From Deltaproteobacteria bacterium (GTDB lineage Bacteria; Desulfobacterota; Syntrophorhabdia; Syntrophorhabdales; Syntrophorhabdaceae): DNA of 64,000 bases. A program made the translations under genes and the position numbers. This document shows, in pieces, positions 1 through 8,141 of the stretch. Where the stretch lies: assembly GCA_029777945.1 (NCBI GenBank), contig JAKORG010000083.1, positions 1 through 64,000 on the forward strand. Direction: 5' to 3'. Each line of letters starts with the position of its first letter. Position 1 is the stretch's first letter. The notes under the pieces are model-generated. The model did not search any database, was not told the DNA's origin, and saw nothing but the letters and a program-made list of their open reading frames with translations.

Positions 1-215
1 AGGAATTGGAAAAACAGCTCTCAGGTATCAAGACCTTTGATATAGTAGAAAAGACAGAGAATGAAGGAATCAGCACATTAGATGGCAATACGGTAAATAT
101 AGAATCACAGATGGTGAAATTAAACGAGAACAGCATGCTCTACAGTGCCCTTGTCCAGTTGATTTCTAAGAAATTTTCCATTATGAGATATATAATAAAC
201 GAAGGAAGGAGATAA
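1..215 (+). CDS. flgB: FlgB, proximal rod protein (C-terminal part only)
   Basis: The reading frame is open from the window edge, so the N-terminus is missing. The visible ~70 residues carry the FlgB C-terminal signature: a DGNTVNIESQM segment followed by a helix with LNENSMLYSALVQLISKKFS and the end INEGRR. FlgB forms part of the proximal rod in the periplasm above the MS ring and is exported by the flagellar type III system. It is followed after one base by flgC, the usual flgB-flgC-fliE order. The identification rests on this C-terminal motif and the neighbours. Confidence 0.9.
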   Translation, partial: ELEKQLSGIKTFDIVEKTENEGISTLDGNTVNIESQMVKLNENSMLYSALVQLISKKFSIMRYIINEGRR

Positions 216-216
216 G

Positions 217-648
217 ATGGGTCTTCTCGATATACTAAAGATTGGTGCCTCAGGGCTTAAGGCTCAAAGGATAAGAATGGAGACTATTGCCACAAACCTC
301 GCAAACATCCATACTACAAGAACAGATGAAGGTGGCCCCTATGTTAAAAAGGAAGTGGTGTTCAGGGTAGTAGATGTGTCTGAAAAAGATGAATTTGGTA
401 AAGTGCTTTCTGAAAAGATAGAGGGCGTAAAGGTAGAGGAGGTAGCAAGAAGTAATAAGAACTTTGAAAAGGTTTATGACCCAGGCCATCCCGATGCAGA
501 TAAAGAAGGGTATGTAACTTATCCGAATGTTAATCTTATGGAAGAGATGGCAGATATGATATCGGCAACAAGGTCATATGAGGCAAACATAAATGTTATA
601 AATACAACAAAAGAGATGTTTTTAAAGACACTCGACATAGGCAAGTAG
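217..648 (+). CDS. flgC: FlgC, proximal rod protein
   Basis: This 143-residue protein has the usual FlgC length. The N-terminus (MGLLDILKIGASGLKAQRIR, then ETIATNLANIHTTRT) is the rod/hook-family N-terminal helix with the ANxxNxxT motif, and the C-terminus (VNLMEEMADMISATRSYEAN) is the matching C-terminal helix. These two helices pack together in the rod. A GGAGA ribosome site precedes the ATG at 217. The gene ends in TAG and is followed by a strong ribosome site for fliE, so flgB, flgC and fliE are translationally linked. Confidence 0.96.
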   Translation: MGLLDILKIGASGLKAQRIRMETIATNLANIHTTRTDEGGPYVKKEVVFRVVDVSEKDEFGKVLSEKIEGVKVEEVARSNKNFEKVYDPGHPDADKEGYVTYPNVNLMEEMADMISATRSYEANINVINTTKEMFLKTLDIGK

Positions 649-658
649 GAGGAAAAAT

Positions 659-946
659 ATGAAGGTTGAGACATTTCAGTTACCCCATTTTCCTGAAAAT
701 AAATAGATAAACGAGAAAAAGACATCCATTTCTTTTACAGAGATTTTAAAGGATTCTATAAATAAGGTCAGTGCCCTTGAGAAGGAAGCGGACGAGGAGA
801 TAAAAAAACTGGCAACAATGGAAAACAAAGATATCCATACAACTATGATTGCCGTTGAAAAGGCAGACATGACATTCCAGCTTATGATGCAGATAAGAAA
901 CAAAATAATCAGTGCCTATGAAGAGATTATGAGGATGCAGGTATAA
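659..946 (+). CDS. fliE: FliE, MS ring-rod adapter, with in-frame TAG at codon 16
   Basis: Reading through one TAG (704-706) gives a 95-residue protein of normal FliE length. The ATG at 659 has an excellent ribosome site (GGAGG, 6 bases upstream). The part after the TAG holds the conserved FliE core: SFTEILKDSINKVSALEKEA, then IHTTMIAVEKADMTFQLMMQ and the end AYEEIMRMQV. No ATG, GTG or TTG lies between the TAG and the conserved core, so re-initiation would need a non-standard start. FliE links the MS ring to the rod and is needed to start rod export. The gene is either read through or broken by a nonsense mutation. The same codon interrupts flgG and flgK. Confidence 0.85.
704..706 (+). other. 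In-frame TAG inside fliE
   Basis: The sixteenth codon of fliE is TAG in the context AAA-TAG-ATA. The reading frame is open before and after it to the proper TAA end at 944-946. The N-terminal region of FliE is variable, so the family does not say which residue belongs here. Confidence 0.9.
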
Positions 947-948
947 TC

Positions 949-2562
949 ATGGCACAGTTAGAGTTTATTGCGAATAATGTAAAAAATTTTTTAAAAACAA
1001 CACCAAAAAGTAAACTTTACCTGTATTTATTTATATTGATTGCCGTAATAGGTGGTTCTACCGTAGGATTAACACTCATGCAAAGGGAGAATTACCAGCC
1101 GCTATTTTCAGGCCTTAATATGGAAGAGGCCTCCATGATTGTAGCGAAATTAAAAGAGCAGAAGGTGCCCTATAAGTTAGGTTTAGGCGGTACTGTTATT
1201 TATGTTCCGAAAGAAAAGGTGAACGAGATAAGATTAAACCTTGCCTCACAGAATGCACTACCCGGAAATACAGGAGTTGGTTTTGAACTTTTTGACAAAA
1301 CCAATTATGGAATGACTGAATTCATGCAGAACATAAACTATAAAAGGGCTACCCAGGGAGAGCTTGCCCGTACCATTAATCAGATGCCAGAGGTTAAATC
1401 ATCAAGGGTTCACATTGCAATTCCTGAAAAAACACTTTTTACAGATAAGGAAAAAAACGTTTCTGCATCGATATTTTTAAATTTAAAACCTGGAAGAGTG
1501 CTTTCAAAAGAACAGATAAACGGTATTGTGCTTTTTGTAGCAGGCAGCATCGAAGGCCTCAAGCCTGATAATATAACTGTGATAGATTCGTCGGGAAAGA
1601 TACTCTATAAAGGCAATGATAGTAGTTCTCCCATTGTTCTCACAGGTCAGCAGTATGAGGTTCAGAAAAATATAGAAAAAAAGATAGAAGAGTCCATTAA
1701 ATCCATGCTTGATGCCTTTTTGCCTGCAGGAAAAACCATTGTAAGGGCAAATGTGGAGCTTAATCTAAAAAAGGTAGAGGTACTGGAAGAAGAGTATAAC
1801 CCTGATAAGGCTGTTGTAACTGCATTGAAAAAAAGCATGGAAAAGGTCACAAACAGGGCTGCCAGACCCGGTGGTGTTCCAGGCGTTGCATCTAATGTAA
1901 ATGTTTCCCAGAGGAATAATGTATCTGATGAAGAAAAATTAACGGGTTCTGAAAGACAGGATGAACAGAAGACCTATGAATTGAGTAAGGCCATAAGAAA
2001 GATAGCAGAACCTTACGGTGATATCAAAAAGATCTCCCTTGCAGTTGTTGTGGACGGAAAATATGAAAAGGTAAAAGAGGGGAAAAAAGAGGTGCTTAAA
2101 TATACGCCCCGGTCCCAGAAAGAGCTACAGGATATAAGAAACCTTATTGCAAGGGCAGTGGGCTATAATGAAGAAAGGGGGGACAAGATAGAGGTATTAA
2201 ATATACCCTTTGAGACAGAGCCCCTTGCAGATGAAAAACAGGGCAGCTTTATAAGCAGGGAGATGTTGTATGATCTTGTAAAGTATGGATTTTATCTTGT
2301 CATAGCATTGTCCATTATAATTTTCGTAGTAAAACCCATCATGGGCATCCTTAAAGAAAGACCTGCTTCTATTTCATTAAAGGAAGCCGAAAAGGTTAAA
2401 GATATATACACAGGTGCAAAGACAGTTAAAGACAAGGAAAGTATTGCTCAGGGAACAGATCAAGCGCCGAGCCTTGCAGGTATGCAGCCTGCCATTGCAA
2501 ATGCCTTACAGGATAAAGAACTTGTAAAGCTGATTCTTAAAGAATGGGTAAGACAAGGATAG
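949..2562 (+). CDS. fliF: FliF, MS-ring protein
   Basis: This 537-residue protein builds the MS ring in the inner membrane, the foundation of the basal body and the housing of the export gate. A first membrane segment lies near residues 23-43 (YLYLFILIAVIGGSTVGLTL) and a second near 445-465 (GFYLVIALSIIIFVVKPIMG), flanking the periplasmic ring-building domains. The C-terminus (LVKLILKEWVRQG) matches the FliF tail that binds FliG. The ATG follows the fliE stop by two bases. The stop is TAG, and fliG begins in the same frame one codon later, so UAG readthrough would give a FliF-FliG fusion. Confidence 0.97.
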   Translation: MAQLEFIANNVKNFLKTTPKSKLYLYLFILIAVIGGSTVGLTLMQRENYQPLFSGLNMEEASMIVAKLKEQKVPYKLGLGGTVIYVPKEKVNEIRLNLASQNALPGNTGVGFELFDKTNYGMTEFMQNINYKRATQGELARTINQMPEVKSSRVHIAIPEKTLFTDKEKNVSASIFLNLKPGRVLSKEQINGIVLFVAGSIEGLKPDNITVIDSSGKILYKGNDSSSPIVLTGQQYEVQKNIEKKIEESIKSMLDAFLPAGKTIVRANVELNLKKVEVLEEEYNPDKAVVTALKKSMEKVTNRAARPGGVPGVASNVNVSQRNNVSDEEKLTGSERQDEQKTYELSKAIRKIAEPYGDIKKISLAVVVDGKYEKVKEGKKEVLKYTPRSQKELQDIRNLIARAVGYNEERGDKIEVLNIPFETEPLADEKQGSFISREMLYDLVKYGFYLVIALSIIIFVVKPIMGILKERPASISLKEAEKVKDIYTGAKTVKDKESIAQGTDQAPSLAGMQPAIANALQDKELVKLILKEWVRQG

Positions 2563-2565
2563 CTA

Positions 2566-3564
2566 ATGGATACAATAAACATATCGGGTATTAGAAAGGC
2601 AGCGATACTTTTACTTACAATGGATGAACAGCTTTCAAAGGAAATACTAAAGGATTTTGAAAAGGAAGAGATTGAGGCAATAGGAAAAGAGGTGGCAAAA
2701 TTAAAATTCATACCTGAGAGTGTTGTAAAACAGGTGCACGAGGAGTTTTTAAGCAATATTAGAAAGGTAGGACAGGTAATCATAGATGGGAAGACAAAGT
2801 TTAAAACCCTTGTAAAGAAAAGTTTAGGTGATGAAGCTGCAGAATCTTATCTACAGGCAGTTGAATCAGGAAGTGGCACACCAGGTGATTTTGTAAAGAC
2901 ATGTGACCCAAGATTACTTGCCACAAATATAAGAGGAGAACACCCACAGACAATAGCACTCATAATATCTCTTCTTCCACCGAGAAAGGCCTGTGATGTA
3001 ATAAGCGCACTCCCTGAAAATATACAGGGCAATGTGATAACGAGGATGGCAAATTTAGGTAAAGTTGATAAAAACATACTCCTCGATATAGAAGATATCA
3101 TCAGGGAACAGCTGCAGGATGTAGGGGTTGGAGAGGAAAGGCAGATGGGCGGTGTAGGTGCTGTGGCGAGCATACTAAACCAGATGGATAAAAAAAGAGA
3201 GGCCGAGCTTCTCGGTTCTATTGAAGAGGCAAATCCTGAGCTTGCCCAGAGGATAAGGCAGTTGATGTTTACATTTGAGGACTTGATAAAGCTCGATAAT
3301 AAGAGCATACAGACTTTATTAAAAGAGGTTACTTCAGAAGAGCTTGCCATAGCCTTAAAAGGTGCCTCTGATGTCATAAAAGAGAAGATATTTTCTAATA
3401 TGTCAGAAAGGGCTTCGGCCATGCTAAAAGAAGACATGGAATCAATGGGGCCAGTAAGATTATCAGAAGTGGAGCAGATGCAAACAAAAATAGCCTTAAC
3501 AGCCAAGAGATTAGAAGCAGAAGGAAAGATTATAATAACCGGTGAGAATGAACAATTCATCTAA
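2566..3564 (+). CDS. fliG: FliG, motor switch protein
   Basis: At 332 residues it has the standard FliG length. FliG sits on the cytoplasmic face of the MS ring, contacts the stator and FliM, and transmits torque. The start MDTINISGIRKAAILLLTM is the FliF-binding N-terminal domain. The middle has the EHPQTIALIISLLPPRKA motif (EHPQ, FliM contact), and the C-terminal torque domain follows (TFEDLIKLDNKSIQTLLKEV). It overlaps the start of fliH. Confidence 0.97.
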   Translation: MDTINISGIRKAAILLLTMDEQLSKEILKDFEKEEIEAIGKEVAKLKFIPESVVKQVHEEFLSNIRKVGQVIIDGKTKFKTLVKKSLGDEAAESYLQAVESGSGTPGDFVKTCDPRLLATNIRGEHPQTIALIISLLPPRKACDVISALPENIQGNVITRMANLGKVDKNILLDIEDIIREQLQDVGVGEERQMGGVGAVASILNQMDKKREAELLGSIEEANPELAQRIRQLMFTFEDLIKLDNKSIQTLLKEVTSEELAIALKGASDVIKEKIFSNMSERASAMLKEDMESMGPVRLSEVEQMQTKIALTAKRLEAEGKIIITGENEQFI

Positions 3565-4222
3565 TATTGAACCTTTTGTATTAAAATCTATTGATGAAAT
3601 AGAAGAAGTTGAATCAACTACAGAGAGTGCCTTTATATCCTTTTTCCAGGAAACACAGCAACATAACAAAATTGAGTCTGAGGAAAATAACGATTTAGAA
3701 AATAACGACTTAGAAAATAAGACTCAGGAGATAGACATAGAGGCAGAGGCAAGAAGAATCTTCGAGGATGCATACAGAGAAGGAGAGAAGGCAGGTTTTG
3801 AGATGGGAATGAAAAAAGTGGAACCAATCATAAAGAGACTAAACGGAGAATTAGCTGCCATTGAATCCTTTAAAGAGACATTATTAAAAAAAGTGGAAGA
3901 TATGTCCATTGAACTCGCCTTTTTATTTGCAGAGGCGATAATACTTAAAGAGTGCACAGAAAACAGGGATATTATCGTGAACATGGTAAAAAAGGCCCTT
4001 GAGATATGCGAAGACAAATACGATATAAAGATACGCATGAGAAGTAGTGACATTAAATACATATCAGAAGAAAATATAAAAACATTAAATATAGTGCCCG
4101 ATGATACGATAGCTGAACCTGGTTTTATAATAGAGACGAACTTTGGCGAAATAGACGGAAAGATTTCTACTCAAATAGATGAACTAAAAAGACAAATTTT
4201 AACGCAAAAGCAAGGTGAATGA
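3548..4222 (+). CDS. fliH: FliH, export ATPase regulator
   Basis: This protein of about 224 residues is the negative regulator and peripheral stalk of the FliI ATPase. Its N-terminus is acidic and low-complexity and contains a tandem ENNDLENNDLENK repeat from a near-perfect 15-base duplication (about 3685-3715). A central helix with small-residue spacing follows (AREGEKAGFEMGMKK region), then a C-terminal FliH domain. The ATG at 3548 overlaps the fliG end; a GTG at 3542 is an alternative. It overlaps fliI by 8 bases, indicating translational coupling of fliG-fliH-fliI. Confidence 0.88.
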   Translation: MNNSSNIEPFVLKSIDEIEEVESTTESAFISFFQETQQHNKIESEENNDLENNDLENKTQEIDIEAEARRIFEDAYREGEKAGFEMGMKKVEPIIKRLNGELAAIESFKETLLKKVEDMSIELAFLFAEAIILKECTENRDIIVNMVKKALEICEDKYDIKIRMRSSDIKYISEENIKTLNIVPDDTIAEPGFIIETNFGEIDGKISTQIDELKRQILTQKQGE

Positions 4223-5531
4223 ATTTATAGAAAACTTAAAGGGACGCCTAAAAAATATATATCCCTATAAAATTTACGGTAAAGTAAATCAGGTTGTAGG
4301 ATTAGTTATTGAGGGTAAAGGACCCATCTCTTCTGTAGGCGATGCAGCCCAGATATTTCCTGTGGACGATACATATCCCATAGAGGCAGAGGTTGTAGGT
4401 TTCAAGGAAGGGAAGACTCTTCTTATGCCATTAGGTGACATAAGGGGTATAGGCATTGGTTCTAAGATCATATCCCGTAAGCAGGCGGTGCATACAAGGG
4501 TTGGAGAGGCACTTTTGGGAAGGGTGATAGATGGTCTTGGAAACCCAATAGATGGGAAGGGACCCCTTAATTGTTCAGATGTAACACCGATTTACAGGGA
4601 TACGGTAAATCCCATGAAGAAAAAAAGGATAAGGGAACCCCTTGACCTTGGTATAAGATGCATAAACGGTCTTCTTACATGTGGAAAAGGCCAGAGGATA
4701 GGGATCTTTGCAGGCTCAGGTGTGGGTAAAAGCGTTCTTCTGGGTATGATAGCACGCCATACAGAGGCAGATATTAATGTAATAGGTCTAATCGGCGAAA
4801 GGGGTAGAGAGGTAAGAGAGTTTATAGAAAAAGACTTAGGAGATGGGCTTAGCCGTTCTGTTGTGGTGGTTGCCACATCTGACCAGCATCCCCTGATAAG
4901 GGTAAGGGGTGCATTTTTAACCGTTGCCATTGCAGAATATTTCAGAGATAAGGGGGCAAATGTCCTTCTGATGATGGATTCCCTTACCCGTTTCTGTATG
5001 GCACAGCGGGAGATAGGCCTGGCCATAGGTGAGCCACCCACCTCAAAGGGATACACACCGAGTGTATTTTCTCTTCTTGCAAAACTCCTCGAAAGGTCAG
5101 GTAATGGAGAAAAAGATGGAACCATGACTGCCATATATACGGTGCTTGTGGAAGGGGATGATTTAGAAGACCCTATTGCCGATACATCAAGGTCCATTCT
5201 TGATGGACACATTGTGCTTTCCAGAAAATTATCCGACATGAACCATTATCCACCCATTGATGTCTTAAGAAGTGTCAGCAGGATTATGAAGGATATCGTA
5301 TCGAAAGAGCAGATAGAGTATTCTACAAAAATTATCGAGATATTATCCGAATACGAAAAGGCAGAAGATTTGATAAACATAGGGGCATATCGCGCAGGTA
5401 GCAATCCAAAGATAGACTATGCCATATCCATGATAGATAAGGTAAAGGTATTTCTTACGCAGGAAATAGATAAAAAGGTTACTATAGAAGAGGCCATAAA
5501 CAGTATGAAAATGCTTTTTTATATGAAGTAA
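4215..5531 (+). CDS. fliI: FliI, flagellar export ATPase
   Basis: This 438-residue ATPase resembles the F1 beta subunit and drives unfolding and delivery of flagellar substrates to the export gate. The Walker A motif is GIFAGSGVGKS (about residues 165-175). A Walker B-like LLMMDSLTRF follows, then the family segment GEPPTSKGYTPSVFSLLAKL. The start is GTG at 4215, inside the fliH end. Length and order (fliH-fliI-fliJ) are standard. Confidence 0.97.
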   Translation: MNEFIENLKGRLKNIYPYKIYGKVNQVVGLVIEGKGPISSVGDAAQIFPVDDTYPIEAEVVGFKEGKTLLMPLGDIRGIGIGSKIISRKQAVHTRVGEALLGRVIDGLGNPIDGKGPLNCSDVTPIYRDTVNPMKKKRIREPLDLGIRCINGLLTCGKGQRIGIFAGSGVGKSVLLGMIARHTEADINVIGLIGERGREVREFIEKDLGDGLSRSVVVVATSDQHPLIRVRGAFLTVAIAEYFRDKGANVLLMMDSLTRFCMAQREIGLAIGEPPTSKGYTPSVFSLLAKLLERSGNGEKDGTMTAIYTVLVEGDDLEDPIADTSRSILDGHIVLSRKLSDMNHYPPIDVLRSVSRIMKDIVSKEQIEYSTKIIEILSEYEKAEDLINIGAYRAGSNPKIDYAISMIDKVKVFLTQEIDKKVTIEEAINSMKMLFYMK

Positions 5532-5544
5532 AAGGTTATTGTAT

Positions 5545-5982
5545 ATGACAATAAAAGTGCGCTTTGATAAACTCATTGAAGTAAAAGAAAACCTGCTTTC
5601 AGAGAAAAAAAAGGAGTTACAGTATACAGTTAGTTCATTTGAAATGATATCCCAGGAAATAATTACCATTGAGGAAGATATAAAAAGAAATTATGCACAG
5701 TTATCCCTTGTTGTTTTAGATAGTAATGAGGTATACGTTTTGAGGGAACATATAATATGGCTTGAGGCAAAAAAATCAACACTTTTAAAAGAAAAGGATA
5801 AACTCGAAAAAATCATTAACAGCCTTAAAACAGAGCTTGCCCATATTCTAAAGGAAATAAAGATGCTTGAAACCTTGAAATCAAAGGCACTTTATAGCTT
5901 GAAAAAGACCATAAGCAGGAAAGAGCAGAAAAAACTCGACGAATTAGCCTTGCGTTTAAATTTAAAATCCTATCAAAGATAA
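5545..5982 (+). CDS. fliJ: FliJ, export chaperone/ATPase stalk
   Basis: This protein of about 145 residues is predicted to be almost entirely coiled coil (repeated KKKELQ, KEKDKLEKIINSLKTEL). That matches FliJ, which inserts into the FliI hexamer and connects to FlhA. Sequence conservation in this family is weak. The call rests on the coiled coil, the length, the FliJ-like start (IKVRFDKLIEVKENLL) and the position directly after fliI. ATG 5545 is preferred; TTG 5539 is possible. Confidence 0.85.
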   Translation: MTIKVRFDKLIEVKENLLSEKKKELQYTVSSFEMISQEIITIEEDIKRNYAQLSLVVLDSNEVYVLREHIIWLEAKKSTLLKEKDKLEKIINSLKTELAHILKEIKMLETLKSKALYSLKKTISRKEQKKLDELALRLNLKSYQR

Positions 5983-6089
5983 ACCTGTATAGGAATTTTT
6001 TTCCCATAAGGAAATAACTTCCCTGTTATCTTATGAAGAAGCAGTCAGGTCTAAAGCTTAAATAAGTAAAATTATTGACTTATTTTTTT

Positions 6090-6105
6090 TGGCATAAAAC
6101 TTGTT
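6090..6105 (+). promoter_or_regulatory. Probable sigma-54 promoter of fliK
   Basis: The sequence TGGCATA-AAAC-TTGTT matches the -24/-12 consensus with correct spacing; the -12 GC is GT. An AATAAGT/ACTTATT inverted repeat lies just upstream (6061-6083). Transcription would start near 6116, so the fliK leader would be almost absent. Confidence 0.6.
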
Positions 6106-6111
6106 ATAAAT

Positions 6112-7515
6112 ATGTCCATGGACATATGGGCATTTATAAATTTTTTAACCCCCGATACATTGCAGGCAAAGGAGTTTAATAATCTTTGCCTTAACACTGG
6201 AAATAAAAATATAAATTTTTCAGAATTTTTAAAATATGCCTTTTTAGCCGAGGCAGATCTGGGAATAAAAGATTTAGATGCATTTGCTCAGGAAAATGTT
6301 ACATCCGTTGAAAATAAATGGATGCATTCGGAAATTATTTTGCAGCTTTTGACATGGAAAAACCAAAATCTTTCTTTAGGCGAACAAACACAAGATGTGC
6401 TGCCCATTGTTTTACATTTAGATGATAATTCAATATCAATTAGTATTGATTCTCAATCAGATACAAAAATTTCAGAAAAAAAGAGACTGGTAGAGCTTTT
6501 AGCGTCTATCATAGATGGAATATTAAAAAATGTATCAAAAGGAAAAAGGATAGATAAAGATAGTGGTTTAGATACATTAGAAGGTAATCCTCTACCTAAA
6601 GACCCTTTTGAAAAAGAACCAGACAACAAAGAAGAGGCTAAAACCATTACAATCAATCTCACAGGCACCCCTTCTGTTTTACATATTGAAAAACAAGTAG
6701 AAAGAGAATCAGTTAATACAGAAAGTCCTGTAGAATTGAAAGATTTTAAACCCATCTTATTTTTTGAAGGTGTAGAAAAAAATATTAATGAAGAAGAATT
6801 GATTAAGTTAGAGGCATCTGAGGACAGTAGAATAGATTTTGATTTAATCCAGAAGAAGACATTAAAAGAAGATACTGTAGAGACGCATGCTTTAGATGAA
6901 AAAGAAATCGAATTAAAAGGAATCACGAATAACATAGAATTACATACATCTAAACCTAAAGTGGAATGGGAAAAAAGGCCAAACGATATCTTACCTAACT
7001 TAGAAGAGGTAAAAGGCACAGAAAAAAACAGGGAAAGATCAGAATCAAAGGAAGAAGGATTAGTTTATGGGAAGATAAATGCATACGATATGGATACAAA
7101 CAAAATAACGGATATAAAGGTAGATGAAAAGGTAAAAATACAAACCAGTGAAATGGCTGAGAAGATAGAAAAGGTCATAGATAGATTTTCCCAGGGGAAA
7201 GAGACATCTAATATGATTATTAAGTTTAAGCTCAACAAAAATGACATGCTGTTTGTTTCTTTAAAAAGAGAAGGTTTGCATATATCGGTAAATATAAAAT
7301 CTGAAAATGCTGATGTAATAAATATGTTCTATGCCCAGAAAGAAACGATTGTAAAAAGTCTTGAGGAAAAGAATATTTTTACAGAAATCTTTGTCTATCC
7401 CGACGGAAGTCAGAATAAAAAAGAACAGCAGTCCGGCAAAGACGAAAGAAAATACTATAGAAAAAGAAACAATGAAAAAGAATTTTATGAAGTTTTAATG
7501 ACACAGAAGGTATAG
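6112..7515 (+). CDS. fliK: FliK, hook-length control protein
   Basis: This 467-residue protein has a long, acidic, poorly conserved N-terminal ruler region and a C-terminal Flg_hook-type domain. The latter includes NMIIKFKLNKNDMLFVSLKR and ISVNIKSENADVINMFYAQK before a basic tail. FliK is exported during hook growth and switches FlhB specificity from hook to filament substrates. ATG 6112 or 6118 could be the start. The predicted sigma-54 transcription start near 6116 favours 6118. The stop TAG is in frame with flgD four codons later. Confidence 0.87.
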   Translation: MSMDIWAFINFLTPDTLQAKEFNNLCLNTGNKNINFSEFLKYAFLAEADLGIKDLDAFAQENVTSVENKWMHSEIILQLLTWKNQNLSLGEQTQDVLPIVLHLDDNSISISIDSQSDTKISEKKRLVELLASIIDGILKNVSKGKRIDKDSGLDTLEGNPLPKDPFEKEPDNKEEAKTITINLTGTPSVLHIEKQVERESVNTESPVELKDFKPILFFEGVEKNINEEELIKLEASEDSRIDFDLIQKKTLKEDTVETHALDEKEIELKGITNNIELHTSKPKVEWEKRPNDILPNLEEVKGTEKNRERSESKEEGLVYGKINAYDMDTNKITDIKVDEKVKIQTSEMAEKIEKVIDRFSQGKETSNMIIKFKLNKNDMLFVSLKREGLHISVNIKSENADVINMFYAQKETIVKSLEEKNIFTEIFVYPDGSQNKKEQQSGKDERKYYRKRNNEKEFYEVLMTQKV

Positions 7516-7524
7516 GAGGAAGAC

Positions 7525-8124
7525 ATGGAGACAACACCCGTTTCATATAATACGGCAATAACAGGTAGTAATAAAAAGCTCGTTAATAAAGATGATTTTC
7601 TAAAGATTCTTGTGACACAACTTAAATACCAGAATCCCTTAGACCCGCAGAAACCTGAAGAGTTTCTTACCCAACTGTCCCAGATGACACAGGTTGAACA
7701 GCTCCAAAACATAACAAGTTCTTTAGAAAATATTAAAAAATCCATGGAGCAGTCCAATATCTCCCAATGGATTTCTGCTGTTAACAAAAAAATGCTTGTA
7801 GATGATACTGTTATGTCAAAGGGCGATGAACTTTATTTAAAGCCAGGCGGAGACTTTGATGAAATCCAACTTACAAAAAAGAGCCTAAGTACAGGTCAAA
7901 CGGAAACAATTACAATTAAAAAAGGAGAGCCCCTTGTATATACCCATGAAGGAGATGATCCAGTAATGATATCCGTTTCTGCTAAAAAGGATAATAAGTT
8001 GGTTGAGTGTAGATCGTTATTGTACAGGGTTATATCAGGTGTGAACATAGAACAGGAAAAGCCGATCCTTGTTGCCGTAAACGGTGATACTTACTCGTTA
8101 GAAAAAGTAAAAGAGATAAAATAA
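7525..8124 (+). CDS. flgD: FlgD, hook cap/scaffold protein
   Basis: This 199-residue protein carries the FlgD signature near its N-terminus: KDDFLKILVTQLKYQNPLDP followed by PEEFLTQLSQMTQVEQLQNI. FlgD caps the growing hook and is required for FlgE polymerisation. A GGAGGA ribosome site lies upstream of the ATG. The C-terminal half is the beta-rich FlgD Ig/tudor-like region. It lies between fliK and flgE as expected. Confidence 0.96.
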   Translation: METTPVSYNTAITGSNKKLVNKDDFLKILVTQLKYQNPLDPQKPEEFLTQLSQMTQVEQLQNITSSLENIKKSMEQSNISQWISAVNKKMLVDDTVMSKGDELYLKPGGDFDEIQLTKKSLSTGQTETITIKKGEPLVYTHEGDDPVMISVSAKKDNKLVECRSLLYRVISGVNIEQEKPILVAVNGDTYSLEKVKEIK

Positions 8125-8141
8125 GTTAAAGGAGGGCAAAC

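Noticed and set aside
2847-3560. Long antisense frame across fliG
   Set aside because: It mirrors the codon pattern of fliG, has no ribosome site, and its Ser/Leu-rich translation matches no family.
4592-5239. Antisense frame in fliI
   Set aside because: It is a shadow of a strongly conserved ATPase gene with no independent support.
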